A stretch of 64,000 nucleotides of DNA from the NCBI GenBank assembly GCA_947561585.1, contig CANNZV010002292.1:1-64000 (forward strand), written 5' to 3'. This document shows, piece after piece, positions 37,000 through 51,900 of this stretch. The notes under the pieces are model-generated. The model had not been told where the DNA came from. It did not search any database and saw only the letters and a program-made list of their open reading frames with translations. The translations under genes were made by a program, and so were the position numbers. The stretch is from Caprella mutica. Lineage: Eukaryota > Arthropoda > Malacostraca > Amphipoda > Caprellidae. The stretch's first letter is position 1. Every line of letters starts with the position of its first letter.

Positions 37000-39900
37000 C
37001 TTTGCTGAAGATAGATCCTTTGTTGTAGATAGATCCCTTACTGCAGATAGATTACTTTGCTGTATAAAGTTTCTGCTGTTGTAAATAGATCCTTTTTTTG
37101 TAGATAGATCATTGGCTTTAGATAGATCCTTTGCTGTAGATAGATCCTTTGATGTAGATAGATCCTTTGCTGAATAAAGTTCTGCTGTTGTATATAGATC
37201 CTTTTTTGTAGATATATCATTGGCTTTAGATAGATCTTTGCTATAGATAGATCCTTTGTTTAAGATAGATCCTTTGCTGTAGATAGATCCTTTGCTGTAA
37301 ATCAATCATTTGCTGTAAATAGATCCTTTCTGTAGATTGTTTCTTCGCTGTAAATAGATCCCTTACTGTAGATAGGTCCTTTGCTGTAGATAGATCCTTT
37401 GCTGTAGATAGATCTTTTGCTGTAGTAGTTCTTTTGCTGTAGAAAATTTCTCCGCTATAAATAGATCCTTTGCTGTAGATAGATCCTTTGCTGTAGATAG
37501 ATCCTTTGCTGTAAATGAATCCTTTGGCTGTATAGAGTTCCTTTACTGTAGATATATCCTTTGCTGTAGATTGATCATTTGCTGTAGATAGATCTTTTGC
37601 TGTAGATAGATCCTTTTATCTAGATAGTTCTTATGCTGTAGAAAGATCCTTTGATGAATATAGATCATTTGCTGTAGATTGATCTTTTGCTGTAGATTGA
37701 TCCTTTGCTGTAGATAGATCATTTACTGTAGATAGATTATTGCTGAACATAGATTCTTTGTTGTAAATAGTTCTTTGTTGTAGATAGATCCTTTGCTGAA
37801 GACAGGATCCTTTGCAGTAGATAGATCCTTTACTGTAGATAGATTATTTGCTGTAGATTGATCCTTTGCTGTAGATTGATCCTTTGCTGTAGATAGATCA
37901 TTTGCTGTAGATAGATTATTTGCTGAACATAGATTCTTTGTTGTAATAGTTCTTTGTTGTAGATAGATCCTTTGCTGTAGATAGATCCTTTGCTGTAGAT
38001 AGATCCTTTACTGTAGATAGATTCTTAGCTGTATATAGATTCTATGTTGTAGATAGAACCTTTGCTGTAGATAGATCCTTTACTGTAGATAGATCCTTTG
38101 CTGTAGATGGATCATTTTCTGTAGATAGATCTTGTATTGTTGATAAAAACGTTGCTTTAGATAGATCCCATACTGTAAATAGATCCTTTGCTGTAGATAG
38201 ATCCTTTGCTGTAGATATATTCTTCGCTGTAGATAGATCATTTTCTGTAGATAGATCCTTTTCTGTAGATAGATCCTTTTCTGTAGATAGATCTTTTATT
38301 GTTGATAAAAACCGTTGCTGCAGATAGATCACATACTGTAAATAAATCCTTTGCTGTAGATAGATCCTTTGCTGTAGAAAGATCATTGGCTGTAGATAGA
38401 TCCCTTACTGTATACAGATCACTTTGCTGTAGATAGATCCTTTGCTGAAGATAGATCCTTGTGCTGTAGATAGATCCTTTGCTGAAGATAGATCCCTTAC
38501 TGTTGATAGATATTTTGTTGTAGATAGCTCCTTTACTGTAAATAGATCCTTTGCTGTAGATAGATCCTTTCCTGTAAATAGATCCTTTGTTGTAGATAGA
38601 TTCTTTGCTGTAGATAGAACTTTTGTTGTGAATAGATCTTTTGGTATAGATTGATCCTTTGCTGTTGACAGATCCTGCGCTGTAGAAAGATCTTTTGGTG
38701 TAGACAGATTCTTTGATGAAGATAGATCCCTTACTGCAGATTGATTACTTTGCTGTAGATAGATCCTTTGCTGTAGATAGATCCATTGCTGTATAAAGTT
38801 CTGCTGTTGTAAATAGATCCTTTTTTGTAGATAGATCATTGGCTTTAGATAGATCCTTTGCTGTAGATAGATCCTTTGCTTAAGATAGATCATTTGCTGT
38901 AGATAGATCCTTTGCTGTAGATCGATCATTTGCTGTAAATAGATCCTTTGCTGTAGATTGCTCCTTTGCTGCGAAAAGATCCCTTACTGTAGATAGATCC
39001 AGTGCTGTAGATAGATCCTATGCTGTAGATAGATCCTTTGCTGTAGATAGATAATTTGCTGTAGATTGATCCTTCGCTGTAAACAGATCCTTTACTGTAG
39101 ATAGGTCCTTTGCTGTAGATAGATCCTTTGCTGTAGATAGATCTTTTGCTGTAGTAGTACTTTTGCTGTAGAAAAATTCTCCGCTATAAATAGATCCTTT
39201 GCTGTAGATAGATCCTTTGCTGTAGATAGATCCTTTGCTGTAAATGGATCCTTTGGCTGTATTGAGTTATTTTACCGTAGATATATCCTTTGCTGTAGAT
39301 TGATCATTCGCTGTAGATAGATCTTTTGCTGTAGATAGATCCTTCGTTGTAGATATATCCTTTTCTGTAGATAGATTCTTTGCTGAAGATAGATTCTTTG
39401 CTCTAGATAGATTCTTTGCAGTAGATGTATCCTATGCAGTAGATAGATGCTTTACTGTACATAGATCCTATGCTGTATAAAGATCCTTTGCTGAAGATAG
39501 ATCCTTTGCTGTAGATAGATCCTTTGCTGTAGATAGATCCTTTGCTGCAGATAGATCCCTTATTGTAGTTAGATCTTTTGCTGTAGATAGCTCCTTTCCT
39601 GTAAATAGATCCTTTGCTGTAGACAAATCCCTTGCTGTTGATTGATCATATGATGTAGATAGATCCTTTACTGTAGATAGGTCCTTTGCTGTAGATAGAT
39701 TCTTTGCTGTAGATAGATCCTTTTCAGTAGATAGATCCTTTAATGTAGATAGATCCTTTGCTGTAAATGGATCCTTATCTGTAGATAGATCCTTTGCTGT
39801 AGATAAATCGTTTGCTGTAGATAGATACTTTGCTTTAGATAGATCCTTTACTGTAGATAGATCTTTTGCTGTAGATAGATCCTTTGCTGTAGATAGATCC

Positions 39901-42900
39901 TTTGCTGTAGATAGATCCTATGCTGTAGATAGATTCTTTACTGTAGATAGATTCTATGCTGTACATAGATTCTTTGTTGTAGATAGATCATTTGCTATAG
40001 ATAGATCCTTTGTAGTAGATAGATCCTTTACCGTAGATAAATCCTTTGCTGTAGATAGATCTAAGATCCTGTGCTGTAAATAAATAAATAAATCCTGTGC
40101 CGTAGATAGATCCCTTGCCGTAGATAGATCATTTGCTGTAGATAGATCCTTTGTTGTAGATAGATCCTTCGCTGTAGATAGATCCTTTTCTGTAGATAGA
40201 TCCTTATCTGTAGATAGATCCTTTACTGTAGATAAAACCTTTGCTGTTGGTAGATCCCATACTGTAAATAGATCCTTTGCTGTAGATAGATCCTTTGCTG
40301 TAGAAAGATCCTCTGCTGTAGAAAGATCTTCTGCTGTAAATAGATCCTTTGCTGTAGATAGATCCTTTAGTGTTGACAGATCTTTCGCTGTAGAAAGATC
40401 CTTTGGTGTAGATAGATTCTTTGCTGTCGATAGATCCCTTACTGTAGATAGAACACTTTGCTGTAGATAGATCATTTGCTGTAGATAGATCCCTTATTGT
40501 TGATAGATCTTTTGCTGTAGATAGCTCCTTTACTGTAAATAGATCCTTTGCTGTAGATAGATCCTTTCCTGTAGATAAATCCTTTGCTGTAGATTGATTT
40601 TTTGCTGTAGAAAGAACTTTTGTTGTAAATATATATTTTGCTATAGATTGATCATCTGCTGTTGATAGAGCCTGCGCTGTAAAAAAATATTTGGTGTAGA
40701 CAGATTCTTTGCTGTAGATAGATCTCTTACTGTAGATAGATCACTTTGCTGTAGATAGATCCTTTGCTGAAGATAGATCCTTTGCTGTAGATAGACTCTT
40801 TGCTGCAGATTGATCCCTTATTGTTGATAGATCTTTTACTGTAGATAGCTCCTTTACTGTTAATAGATCCTTTGCTTTAGATAGATCCTTTCCTGTAGAT
40901 AGATCCTTCGCTGTAGATAGATTTTTTGCTGTAGATCGAACTTTTGTTGTAAATAGATCTTTTGCTATAGATTGATCCTTTGCTGTTGACAGATCCTGCG
41001 TTGTAGAAAGATCCTTTGGTGAAGACAGATTCTTTGATGAAGATAGATCCCTTACTGCAGATTGATTACTTTGCTGTAGATAGATCCTTTGATGTAGATA
41101 GATCCTTTGCTGTATAAAGTTCTGCTGTTGTATATAGATCCTTTTTTGTAGATAGATCATTGGCTTTAGATAGATCCTTTGCTATAGATAGATCCTTTGT
41201 TTAAGATAGATCCTTTGCTGTAGATAGATCCTTTGCTGTAAATCAATCATTTGCTGTAAATAGATCCTTTGCTGTAGATTGTTCCTTTGCTGCAAAAAGA
41301 TCCCTTAGTGTAGATAGATCCAGTGCTGTAGATAGATCCTATGCTGTAGATAGATCCTTTGCTGTAGATAGATCATTTGCTGTAGATTGATCCTTCGCTG
41401 TAAATAGATCCCTTACTGTAGATAGGTCCTTTGCTGTAGATAGATCCTTTGCTGTAGATAGATCTTTTGCTGTAGTAGTTCTTTTGCTGTAGAAAATTTC
41501 TCCGCTATAAATAGATCCTTTGCTTTAGATAGATCCTTTGCTGTAGATAGATCCTTTGCTGTAAATGAATCCTTTGGCTGTATAGAGTTCCTTTACTGTA
41601 GATATATCCTTTGCTGTAGATTGATCATTTGCTGTAGATAGATCTTTTGCTGTAGATAGATCCTTTTATCTAGATAGTTCTTATGCTGTAGAAAGATCCT
41701 TTGATGAATATAGATCATTTGCTGTAGATTGATCTTTTGCTGTAGATTGATCCTTTGCTGTAGATAGATCATTTACTGTAGATAGATTATTTGCTGAACA
41801 TAGATTCTTTGTTGTAAATAGTTCTTTGTTGTTGATAGATCCTTTGCTGAAGACAGATCCTTTGCAGTAGATAGATCCTTTACTGTAGATAGATTATTTG
41901 CTGTAGATTGATCCTTTGCTGTAGATGGATCATTTTCTGTAGATAGATCTTGTATTGTTGATAAAAACGTTGCTTTAGATAGATCCCATACTGTAAATAG
42001 ATCCTTTGCTGTAGATAGATCCTTTACTGTAGATATATTCTTCGCTGTAGATAGATCCTTTTCTGTTGATAGATCCTTTTCTGTAGATAGATCCTTTTCT
42101 GTAGATAGATCTTTTATTGTTGATAAAACCGTTGCTGCAGATAGATCACATACTGTAAATAGATCCTTTGCTGTAGATAGATCCTTTGCTGTAGAAAGAT
42201 CATTGGCTGTAGATAGATCCCTTACTGTATACAGATCACTTTGCTGTAGATAGATCCTTTGCTGAAGATAGATCCTTTGCTGTAGATAGATCCTTTGCTG
42301 AAGATAGATCCCTTACTGTTGATAGATATTTTGTTGTAGATAGCTCCTTTACTGTAAATAGATCCTTTGCTGTAGATAGATCCTTTCCTGTAAATAGATC
42401 CTTTGTTGTAGATAGATTCTTTGCTGTAGATAGAACTTTTGTTGTGAATAGATCTTTTGCTATAGATTGATCCTTTGCTGTTGACAGATCCTGCGCTGTA
42501 GAAAGATCTTCTGGTGTAGACAGATTCTTTGATGAAGATAGATCCCTTACTGCAGATTGATTACTTTGCTGTAGATAGATCCTTCGCTGTAGATAGATCC
42601 TTTGCTGTATAAAGTTCTGCTGTTGTAAATAGATCCTTTTTTGTAGATAGATCATTGGCTTTTGATAGATCCTTTGCTGTAGATAGATCCTTTGCTGTAG
42701 ATCGATCATTTGCTGTAAATAGATCCTTTGCTGTAGAATGCTCCTTTGCTGCGAAAAGATCCCTTACTGTAGAGAGATCCAGTGCTGTAGATAGATCCTA
42801 TGCTGTAGATAGATCCTTTGCTGTAGATAGATAATTTGCTGTAGAGTGATCCTTCGCTGTAAACAGATCCCTTACTGTAGATAGGTCCTTTACTGTAGAT

Positions 42901-45900
42901 AGATCCTTTGCTGTAGATAGATCTTTTGCTGTAGTAGTACTTTTGCTGTAGAAAAATTCTCCGCTATAAATAGATCCTTTGCTTTAGATAGATCCTTTGC
43001 TGTAGATAGATCCTTTGCTGTAAATGGATCCTTTGGCTGTATTGAGTTATTTTACCGTAGATATATCCTTTGCTGTAGATTGATCATTTGCTGTAGATAG
43101 ATCTTTTGCTGTAGATAGATCCTTCGTTGTAGATATATCCTTTTCTGTAGATAGATTCTTTGCTGAAGATAGATTCTTTGCACTAGATAGATTCTTTGCA
43201 GTAGATGTATCCTATGCAGTAGATAGATGCTTTACTGTACATAGATCCTATGCTGTATAAAGATCCTTTGCTGAAGATAGATCCTTTGCTGTAGATAGAT
43301 CCTTTGCTGTAGATAGATCCTTTGCTGCGGATAGATCCTTTATTGTAGTTAGATCTTTTGCTGTAGATAGTTCCTTTCCTGTAAATAGATCCTTTGCTGT
43401 TGACAAATCCCTTGCTGTTGATTGATCATATGATGTAGATAGATCCTTTACTGTAGATAGGTCCTTTGCTGTAGATAGATTCTTTGCTGTAGATAGATCC
43501 TTTTCAGTAGATAGATCCTTTAATGTAGATAGATCCTTTGCTGTAAATGGATCCTTATCTGTAGATAGATCCTTTGCTGTAGATAAATCGTTTGCTGTAG
43601 ATAGATACTTTGCTTTAGATAGATCCTTTACTGTAGATAGATCTTTTGCTGTAGATAGATCCTTTGCTGTAGATAGATCCTTTGCTGTAGATAGATCCTA
43701 TGCTGTAGATAGATTCTTTACTGTAGATAGATTCTTTGCTGTACATAGATTCTTTGTTGTAGATAGATCATTTGCTATAGATAGATCATTTGTAGTAGAT
43801 AGATCCTTTACCGTAGATAAATCCTTTGCTGTAGATAGATCTAAGATCCTTTGCTGTAAATAAATCCTGTGCCGTAGATAGATCCCTTGCCGTAGATAGA
43901 TCATTTGCTGTAGATAGATCCTTTGTTGTAGATAGATCCTTCGCTGTAGATAGATCCTTTTCTGTAGATAGATCCTTTTCTGTAGATAGATCATATACTG
44001 TAGATAAAACCTTTGCTGTTGGTAGATCCCATACTGTAAATAGATCCTTTGCTGTAGATAGATCCTTTGCTGTAGAAAGATCCTCTGCTGTAGAAAGATC
44101 TTCTGCTGTAAATAGATCCTTTGCTGTAGATAGATCCTTCAGTGTTGACAGATCTTTCGCTGTAGAAAGATCCTTTGGTGTAGATAGATTCTTTGCTGTA
44201 GATAGATCCCTTACTGTAGATAGAACACTTTGCTGTAGATAGATCATTTGCTGTAGATAGATCCCTTATTGTTGATAGATCTTTTGCTGTAGATAGCTCC
44301 TTTACTGTAAATAGATCCTTTGCTGTAGATAGATCCTTTCCTGTAGATAAATCCTTTGCTGTAGATTGATTTTTTGCTGTAGAAAGAACATTTGTTGTAA
44401 ATATATATTTTGCTATAGATTGATCATCTGCTGTTGATAGAACCTGCGCTGTAAAAAAATATTTGGTGTAGACAGATTCTTCGCTGTAGATAGATCTCTT
44501 ACTGAAGATAGATCCCTTTGCTGTAGATAGATCCTTTGCTGTAGATAGATCCATTAGGATATAAAGTTCTGCTGTTGTAAATAGATCCTTTGTTGTAGAT
44601 AGATCATTGGCTTTAGATATATATTTTGGTGTAGATAGATCTTTTGCTTAAGATACATCCTTAACTGTAGATTGATCCTTTGCTGTAGAGGGATCCTTTG
44701 CAGTAGATAAATCCTTGACTGAAGATAGATACTTTGCTGTAGATAGATCCTTTGCTGTAGATAGATCTTTTGCTGTAGATAGATTCCTCATTGTTTATAG
44801 ATATTTTGCTGTAGATAAATCATTTACTGTAAATAGATCCTTTGCTGTAGATAGATCCTTTCCTGTAGATAGATCCTTTGCTGTTGATAGATCCTTTGCT
44901 GTAGATAGAACTTTTGTTGTAAATAGATCTTTTGTTATAGATTGATCCTTTGCTGTTGATAGATCCTTTTCTGTAGATAGATCTTTTATTGTTGATAAAA
45001 CCATTGCTGCAGATAGATCCCATACTGTAAATAGATCCTTTGCTGTAGATAGATCCTTTGCTGTAGATAGATCCTTTGCTGTAGATAAATCGGTTGTTGT
45101 AGATAGATCCTTTGTTGTAGAAAGATCCTTTACTGTAGATAGATCCTCTGCTTAAGATAGATCCTTTGCTGTAAATAGATCCTTTGCTGAAGATAGATCC
45201 CTTACTGTAGATATATCACTTTGCTGTAGATAGATCCTTTGCTGAAGATAGATCCTTTGTTGTTGATAGATCCTTTGCTGCAGATAGATCCCTTATTGTT
45301 GGTATATCACTTTGCTGTAGATAGATCCTTTGCTGAAGATAGATCCTTTGTTGTAGATAGATCCCTTACTGCAGATAGATTACTTTGCTGTATAAAGTTC
45401 TGCTGTTGTAAATAGATCCTTTTTTGTAGATAGATCATTGGCTTTAGATAGATCCTTTGCTGTAGATAGATCCTTCGCTGTAGATAGATCTCTTGCTGTG
45501 GATTGATCATATGAGGTAGATAGATCCTTTACTGTAGATAGGTCCTTTGCTGTTGATTGATCCTTTACTGTAGATAGATCCTTTGCTGTAGAAAGATCCT
45601 CTGCTGTAGAAAGATCTTCTGCTGTAAATAGATCCTTTGCTGTAGATAGATCCTCTTCTGTAGATAGAACACTTTGCTGTAGATAAATCATTTGCTGTAG
45701 ATCGATCCCCTACTGTAGATAGATCACTTTGCTGTAGATAGATCCTTTGCTGAAGATAGATCCTTTGCTGTAGATAGATTCTTTGCTGCAGATTGATCCC
45801 TTATTGTTGATAGATCTTTTACTGTAGATAGCTCCTTTACTGTTAATAGATCCTTTGCTTTAGATAGATCCTTTCCTGTAGATAGATCCTTTGCTGTAGA

Positions 45901-48900
45901 TAGATTTTTTGCTGTAGATTGAACTTTTGTTGTAAATAGATCTTTTGCTATAGATTGATCCTTTGCTGTTGACAGATCCTGCGTTGTAGAAAGATCCTTT
46001 GGTGAAGACAGATTCTTTGATGAAGATAGATCCCTTACTGCAGATTGATTACTTTGCTGTAGATAGATCCTTTGATGTAGATAGATCCTTTGCTGTATAA
46101 AGTTCTGCTGTTGTATATAGATCCTTTTTTGTAGATATATCATTGGCTTTAGATAGATCCTTTGCTATAGATAGATCCTTTGTTTAAGATAGATCCTTTG
46201 CTGTAGATAGATCCTTTGCTGTAAATCAATCATTTGCTGTAAATAGATCCTTTGCTGTAGATTGTTCCTTTGCTGCAAAAAGATCCCCTAGTGTAGATAG
46301 ATCCAGTGCTGTAGATAGATCCTATGCTGTAGATAGATCCTTTGCTGTAGATAGATCATTTGCTGTAGATTGATCCTTCGCTGTAAATAGATCCCTTACT
46401 GTAGATAGGTCCTTTGCTGTAGATAGATCCTTTGCTGTAGATAGATCTTTTGCTGTAGTAGTTCTTTTGCTGTAGAAAATTTCTCCGCTATAAATAGATC
46501 CTTTGCTGTAGATAGATCCTTTGCTGTAGATAGATCCTTTGCTGTAAATGAATCCTTTGGCTGTATAGAGTTCCTTTACTGTAGATATATCCTTTGCTGT
46601 AGATTGATCATTTGCTGTAGATAGATCTTTTGCTGTAGATAGATCCTTTTATCTAGATAGTTCTTATGCTGTAGAAAGATCCTTTGATGAATATAGATCA
46701 TTTGCTGTAGATTGATCTTTTGCTGTAGATTGATCCTTTGCTGTAGATAGATCATTTACTGTAGATAGATTATTTGCTGAACATAGATTCTTTGTTGTAA
46801 ATAGTTCTTTGTTGTAGATAGATCCTTTGCTGAAGACAGATCCTTTGCAGTAGATAGATCCTTTACTGTAGATAGATTATTTGTTGTAGATTGATCCTTT
46901 GCTGTAGATTGATCCTTTGCTGTAGATAGATCATTTGCTGTAGATAGATTATTTGATGAACATAGATTCTTTGTTGTAAATAGTTCTTTGTTGTAGATAG
47001 ATCCTTTGCTGTAGATAGATCCTTTGCTGTAGATAGATCCTTTACTGTAGATAGATTCTTAGCTGTATATAGATTCTATGTTGTAGATAGAACCTTTGCT
47101 GTAGATAGATCCTTTACTGTAGATAGATCCTTTGCTGTAGATGGATCATTTTCTGTAGATAGATCTTGTATTGTTGATAAAAACGTTGCTTTAGATAGAT
47201 CCCATACTGTAAATAGATCCTTTGCTGTAGATAGATCCTTTGCTGTAGATATATTCTTCGCTGTAGATAGATCATTTTCTGTAGATAGATCCTTTTCTGT
47301 AGATAGATCCTTTTCTGTAGATAGATCTTTTATTGTTGATAAAACCGTTGCTGCAGATAGATCACATACTGTAAATAGATCCTTTGCTGTAGATAGATCC
47401 TTTGCTGTAGAAAGATCATTGGCTGTAGATAGATCCCTTACTGTATACAGATCACTTTGCTGTGGATAGATCCTTTGCTGAAGATAGATCCTTTGCTGTA
47501 GATAGATCCTTTGCTGAAGATAGATCCCTTACTGTTGATAGATATTTTGTTGTAGATAGCTCCTTTACTGTAAATAGATCCTTTGCTGTAGATAGATCCT
47601 TTCCTGTAAATAGATCCTTTGTTGTAGATAGATTCTTTGCTGTAGATAGAACTTTTGTTGTGAATAGATCTTTTGCTATAGATTGATCCTTTGCTGTTGA
47701 CAGATCCTGCGCTGTAGAAAGATCTTTTGGTGTAGACAGATTCTTTGATGAAGATAGATCCCCTACTGCAGATTGATTACTTTGCTGTAGATAGATCCTT
47801 TGCTGTAGATAGATCCTTTGCTGTATAAAGTTCTGCTGTTGTAAATAGATCCTCTTTTGTAGATAGATCATTGGCTTTAGATAGATCATTTGCTGTAGAT
47901 AGATCGTTTGCTTAAGATAGATCATTTGCTGTAGATAGATCCTTTGCTGTAGATCGATCATTTGCTGTAAATAGATCCTTTGCTGTAGATTGCTCCTTTG
48001 CTGCGAAAAGATCCCTTACTGTAGATAGATCCAGTGCTGTAGATAGATCCTATGCTGTAGATAGATCCTTTGCTGTAGATAGATAATTTGCTGTAGATTG
48101 ATCCTTCGCTGTAAACAGATCCTTTACTGTAGATAGGTCCTTTGCTGTAGATAGATCCTTTGCTGTAGATAGATCTTTTGCTGTAGTAGTACTTTTGCTG
48201 TAGAAAAATTCTCGCTATAAATAGATCCTTTGCTGTAGATAGATCCTTTGCTGTAGATAGATCCTTTGCTGTAAATGGATCCTTTTGCTGTATTGAGTTA
48301 TTTTACCGTAGATATATCCTTTGCTGTAGATTGATCATTCGCTGTAGATAGATCTTTTGCTGTAGATAGATCCTTCGTTGTAGATATATCCTTTTCTGTA
48401 GATAGATTCTTTGCTGAAGATAGATTCTTTGCTCTAGATAGATTCTTTGCAGTAGATGTATCCTATGCAGTAGATAGATGCTTTACTGTACATAGATCCT
48501 ATGCTGTATAAAGATCCTTTGCTGAAGATAGATCCTTTGCTGTAGATAGATCCTTTGCTGTAGATAGATCCTTTGCTGCAGATAGATCCCTTATTGTAGT
48601 TAGATCTTTTGCTGTAGATAGCTCCTTTCCTGTAAATAGATCCTTTTCTGTAGACAAATCCCTTGCTGTTGATTGATCATATGATGTAGATAGATCCTTT
48701 ACTGTAGATAGGTCCTTTGCTGTAGATAGATTCTTTGCTGTAGATAGATCCTTTTCAGTAGATAGATCCTTTAATGTAGATAGATCCTTTGCTGTAAATG
48801 GATCCTTATCTGTAGATAGATCCTTTGCTGTAGATAAATCGTTTGCTGTAGATAGATACTTTGCTTTAGATAGATCCTTTACTGTAGATAGATCTTTTGC

Positions 48901-51900
48901 TGTAGATAGATCCTTTGCTGTAGATAGATCCTTTGCTGTAGATAGATCCTATGCTGTAGATAGATTCTTTACTGTAGATAGATTCTTTGCTGTACATAGA
49001 TTCTTTGTTGTAGATAGATCATTTGCTATAGATAGATCCTTTGTAGTAGATAGATCCTTTACCGTAGATAAATCCTTTGCTGTAGATAGATCTAAGATCC
49101 TTTGCTGTAAATAAATAAATAAATCCCGTGCCGTAGATAGATCTCTTGCCGTAGATAGATCATTTGCTGTAGATAGATCCTTTGTTGTAGATAGATCCTT
49201 CGCTTTAAATAGATCCTTTTCTGTAGATAGATCCTTTTCTGTAGATAGATCCTTTACTGTAGATAAAACCTTTGCTGTTGGTAGATCCCATACTGTAAAT
49301 AGATCCTTTGCTGTAGATAGATCCGTTGCTGTAGAAAGATCCTCTGCTGTAGAAAGATCTTCTGCTGTAAATAGATTCTTTGCTGTAGATAGATACTTTA
49401 GTGTTGACAGATCTTTCGCTGTAGAAAGATCCTTTGGTGTAGATAGATTCTTTGCTGTCGATAGATCCCTTACTGTAGATAGAACACTTTGCTGTAGATA
49501 GATCATTTGCTGTAGATAGATCCCTTATTGTTGATAGATCTTTTGCTGTAGATAGCTCCTTTACTGTAAATAGATCCTTTGCTGTAGATAGATCCTTTCC
49601 TGTAGATAAATCCTTTGCTGTAGATTGATTTTTTGCTGTAGAAAGAACTTTTGTTGTAAATATATATTTTGCTATAGATTGATCATCTGCTGTTGATAGA
49701 ACCTGCGCTGTAAAAAAATATTTGGTGTAGACAGATTCTTTGCTGTAGATAGATCTCTTACTGTAGATAGATCACTTTGCTGTAGATAGATCCTTTGCTG
49801 AAGATAGATCCTTTGCTGTAGATAGATTCTTTGCTGCAGATTGATCCCTTATTGTTGATAGATCTTTTACTGTAGATAGCTCCTTTACTGTTAATAGATC
49901 CTTTGCTTTAGATAGATCCTTTCCTGTAGATAGATCCTTCGCTGTAGATAGATTTTTTGCTGTAGATTGAACTTTTGTTGTAAATAGATCTTTTGCTATA
50001 GATTGATCCTTTGCTGTTGACAGATCCTGCGTTGTAGAAAGATCCTTTGGTGAAGACAGATTCTTTGATGAAGATAGATCCCTTACTGCAGATTGATTAC
50101 TTTGCTGTAGATAGATCCTTTGATGTAGATAGATCCTTTGCTGTAGATAGATCATTTGCTGTAGATTGATCCTTCGCTGTAAATAGATCCCTTACTGTAA
50201 ATAGGTCCTTTGCTGCAAAAAGATCCCTTAGTGTAGAAAGATCCAGTGCTGTAGATAGATCCTATGCTGTAGATAGATCCTTTGCTGTAGATAGATCATT
50301 TGCTGTAGATTGATCCTTTGTTTAAGATAGATCCTTTGCTGTAGATAGATCCTTTGCTGTAAATCAATCATTTGCTGTAAATAGATCCTTTGCTGTAGAT
50401 TGTTCCTTTGCTGCAAAAAGATCCCTTAGTGTAGATAGATCCAGTGCTGTAGATAGATCCTATGCTGTAGATAGATCCTTTGCTGTAGATAGATCATTTG
50501 CTGTAGATTGATCCTTCGCTGTAAATAGATCCCTTACTGTAGATAGGTCCTTTGCTGTAGATAGATCCTTTGCTGTAGATAAATCTTTTGCTGTAGTAGT
50601 TCTTTTGCTGTAGAAAATTTCTCCGCTATAAATAGATCCTTTGCTTTAGATAGATCCTTTGCTGTAGATAGATCCTTTGCTGTAAATGAATCCTTTGGCT
50701 GTATAGAGTTCCTTTACTGTAGATATATCCTTTGCTGTAGATTGATCATTTGCTGTAGATAGATCTTTTGCTGTAGATAGATCCTTTTATCTAGATAGTT
50801 CTTATGCTGTAGAAAGATCCTTTGATGAATATAGATCATTTGCTGTAGATTGATCTTTTGCTGTAGATTGATCCTTTGCTGTAGATAGATCATTTACTGT
50901 AGATAGATTATTTGCTGAACATAGATTCTTTGTTGTAAATAGTTCTTTGTTGTTGATAGATCCTTTGCTGAAGACAGATCCTTTGCAGTAGATAGATCCT
51001 TTACTGTAGATAGATTATTTGCTGTAGATTGATCCTTTACTGTAGATTGATCCTTTGCTGTAGATAGATCATTTGCTGTAGATAGATTATTTGCTGAACA
51101 TAGATTCTTTGTTGTAAATAGTTCTTTGTTGTAGATAGATCCTTCGCTGTAGATAGATCCTTTGCTGTAGATAGATCCTTTACTGTAGATAGATTCTTAG
51201 CTGTATATAGATTCTATGTTGTAGATAGAACCTTTGCTGTAGATAGATCCTTTACTGTAGATAGATCCTTTGCTGTAGATGGATCATTTTCTGTAGATAG
51301 ATCTTGTATTGTTGATAAAAACGTTGCTTTAGATAGATCCCATACTGTAAATAGATCCTTTGCTGTAGATAGATCCTTTGCTGTAGATATATTCTTCGCT
51401 GTAGATAGATCCTTTTCTGTAGATAGATCCTTTTCTGTAGATAGATCCTTTTCTGTAGATAGATCTTTTATTGTTGATAAAACCGTTGCTGCAGATAGAT
51501 CACATACTGTAAATAGATCCTTTGCTGTAGATAGATCCTTTGCTGTAGAAAGATCATTGGCTGTAGATAGATCCCTTACTGTATACAGATCACTTTGCTG
51601 TAGATAGATCCTTTGCTGAAGATAGATCCTTTGCTGTAGATAGATCCTTTGCTGAAGATAGATCCCTTATTGTTGATAGATATTTTGTTGTAGATAGCTC
51701 CTTTACTGTAAATAGATCCTTTGCTGTAGATAGATCCTTTCCTGTAAATAGATCCTTTGTTGTAGATAGATTCTTTGCTGTAGATAGAACTTTTGTTGTG
51801 AATAGATCTTTTGCTATAGATTGATCCTTTGCTGTTGACAGATCCTGCGCTGTAGAAAGATCTTTTTGTGTAGACAGATTCTTTGATGAAGATAGATCCC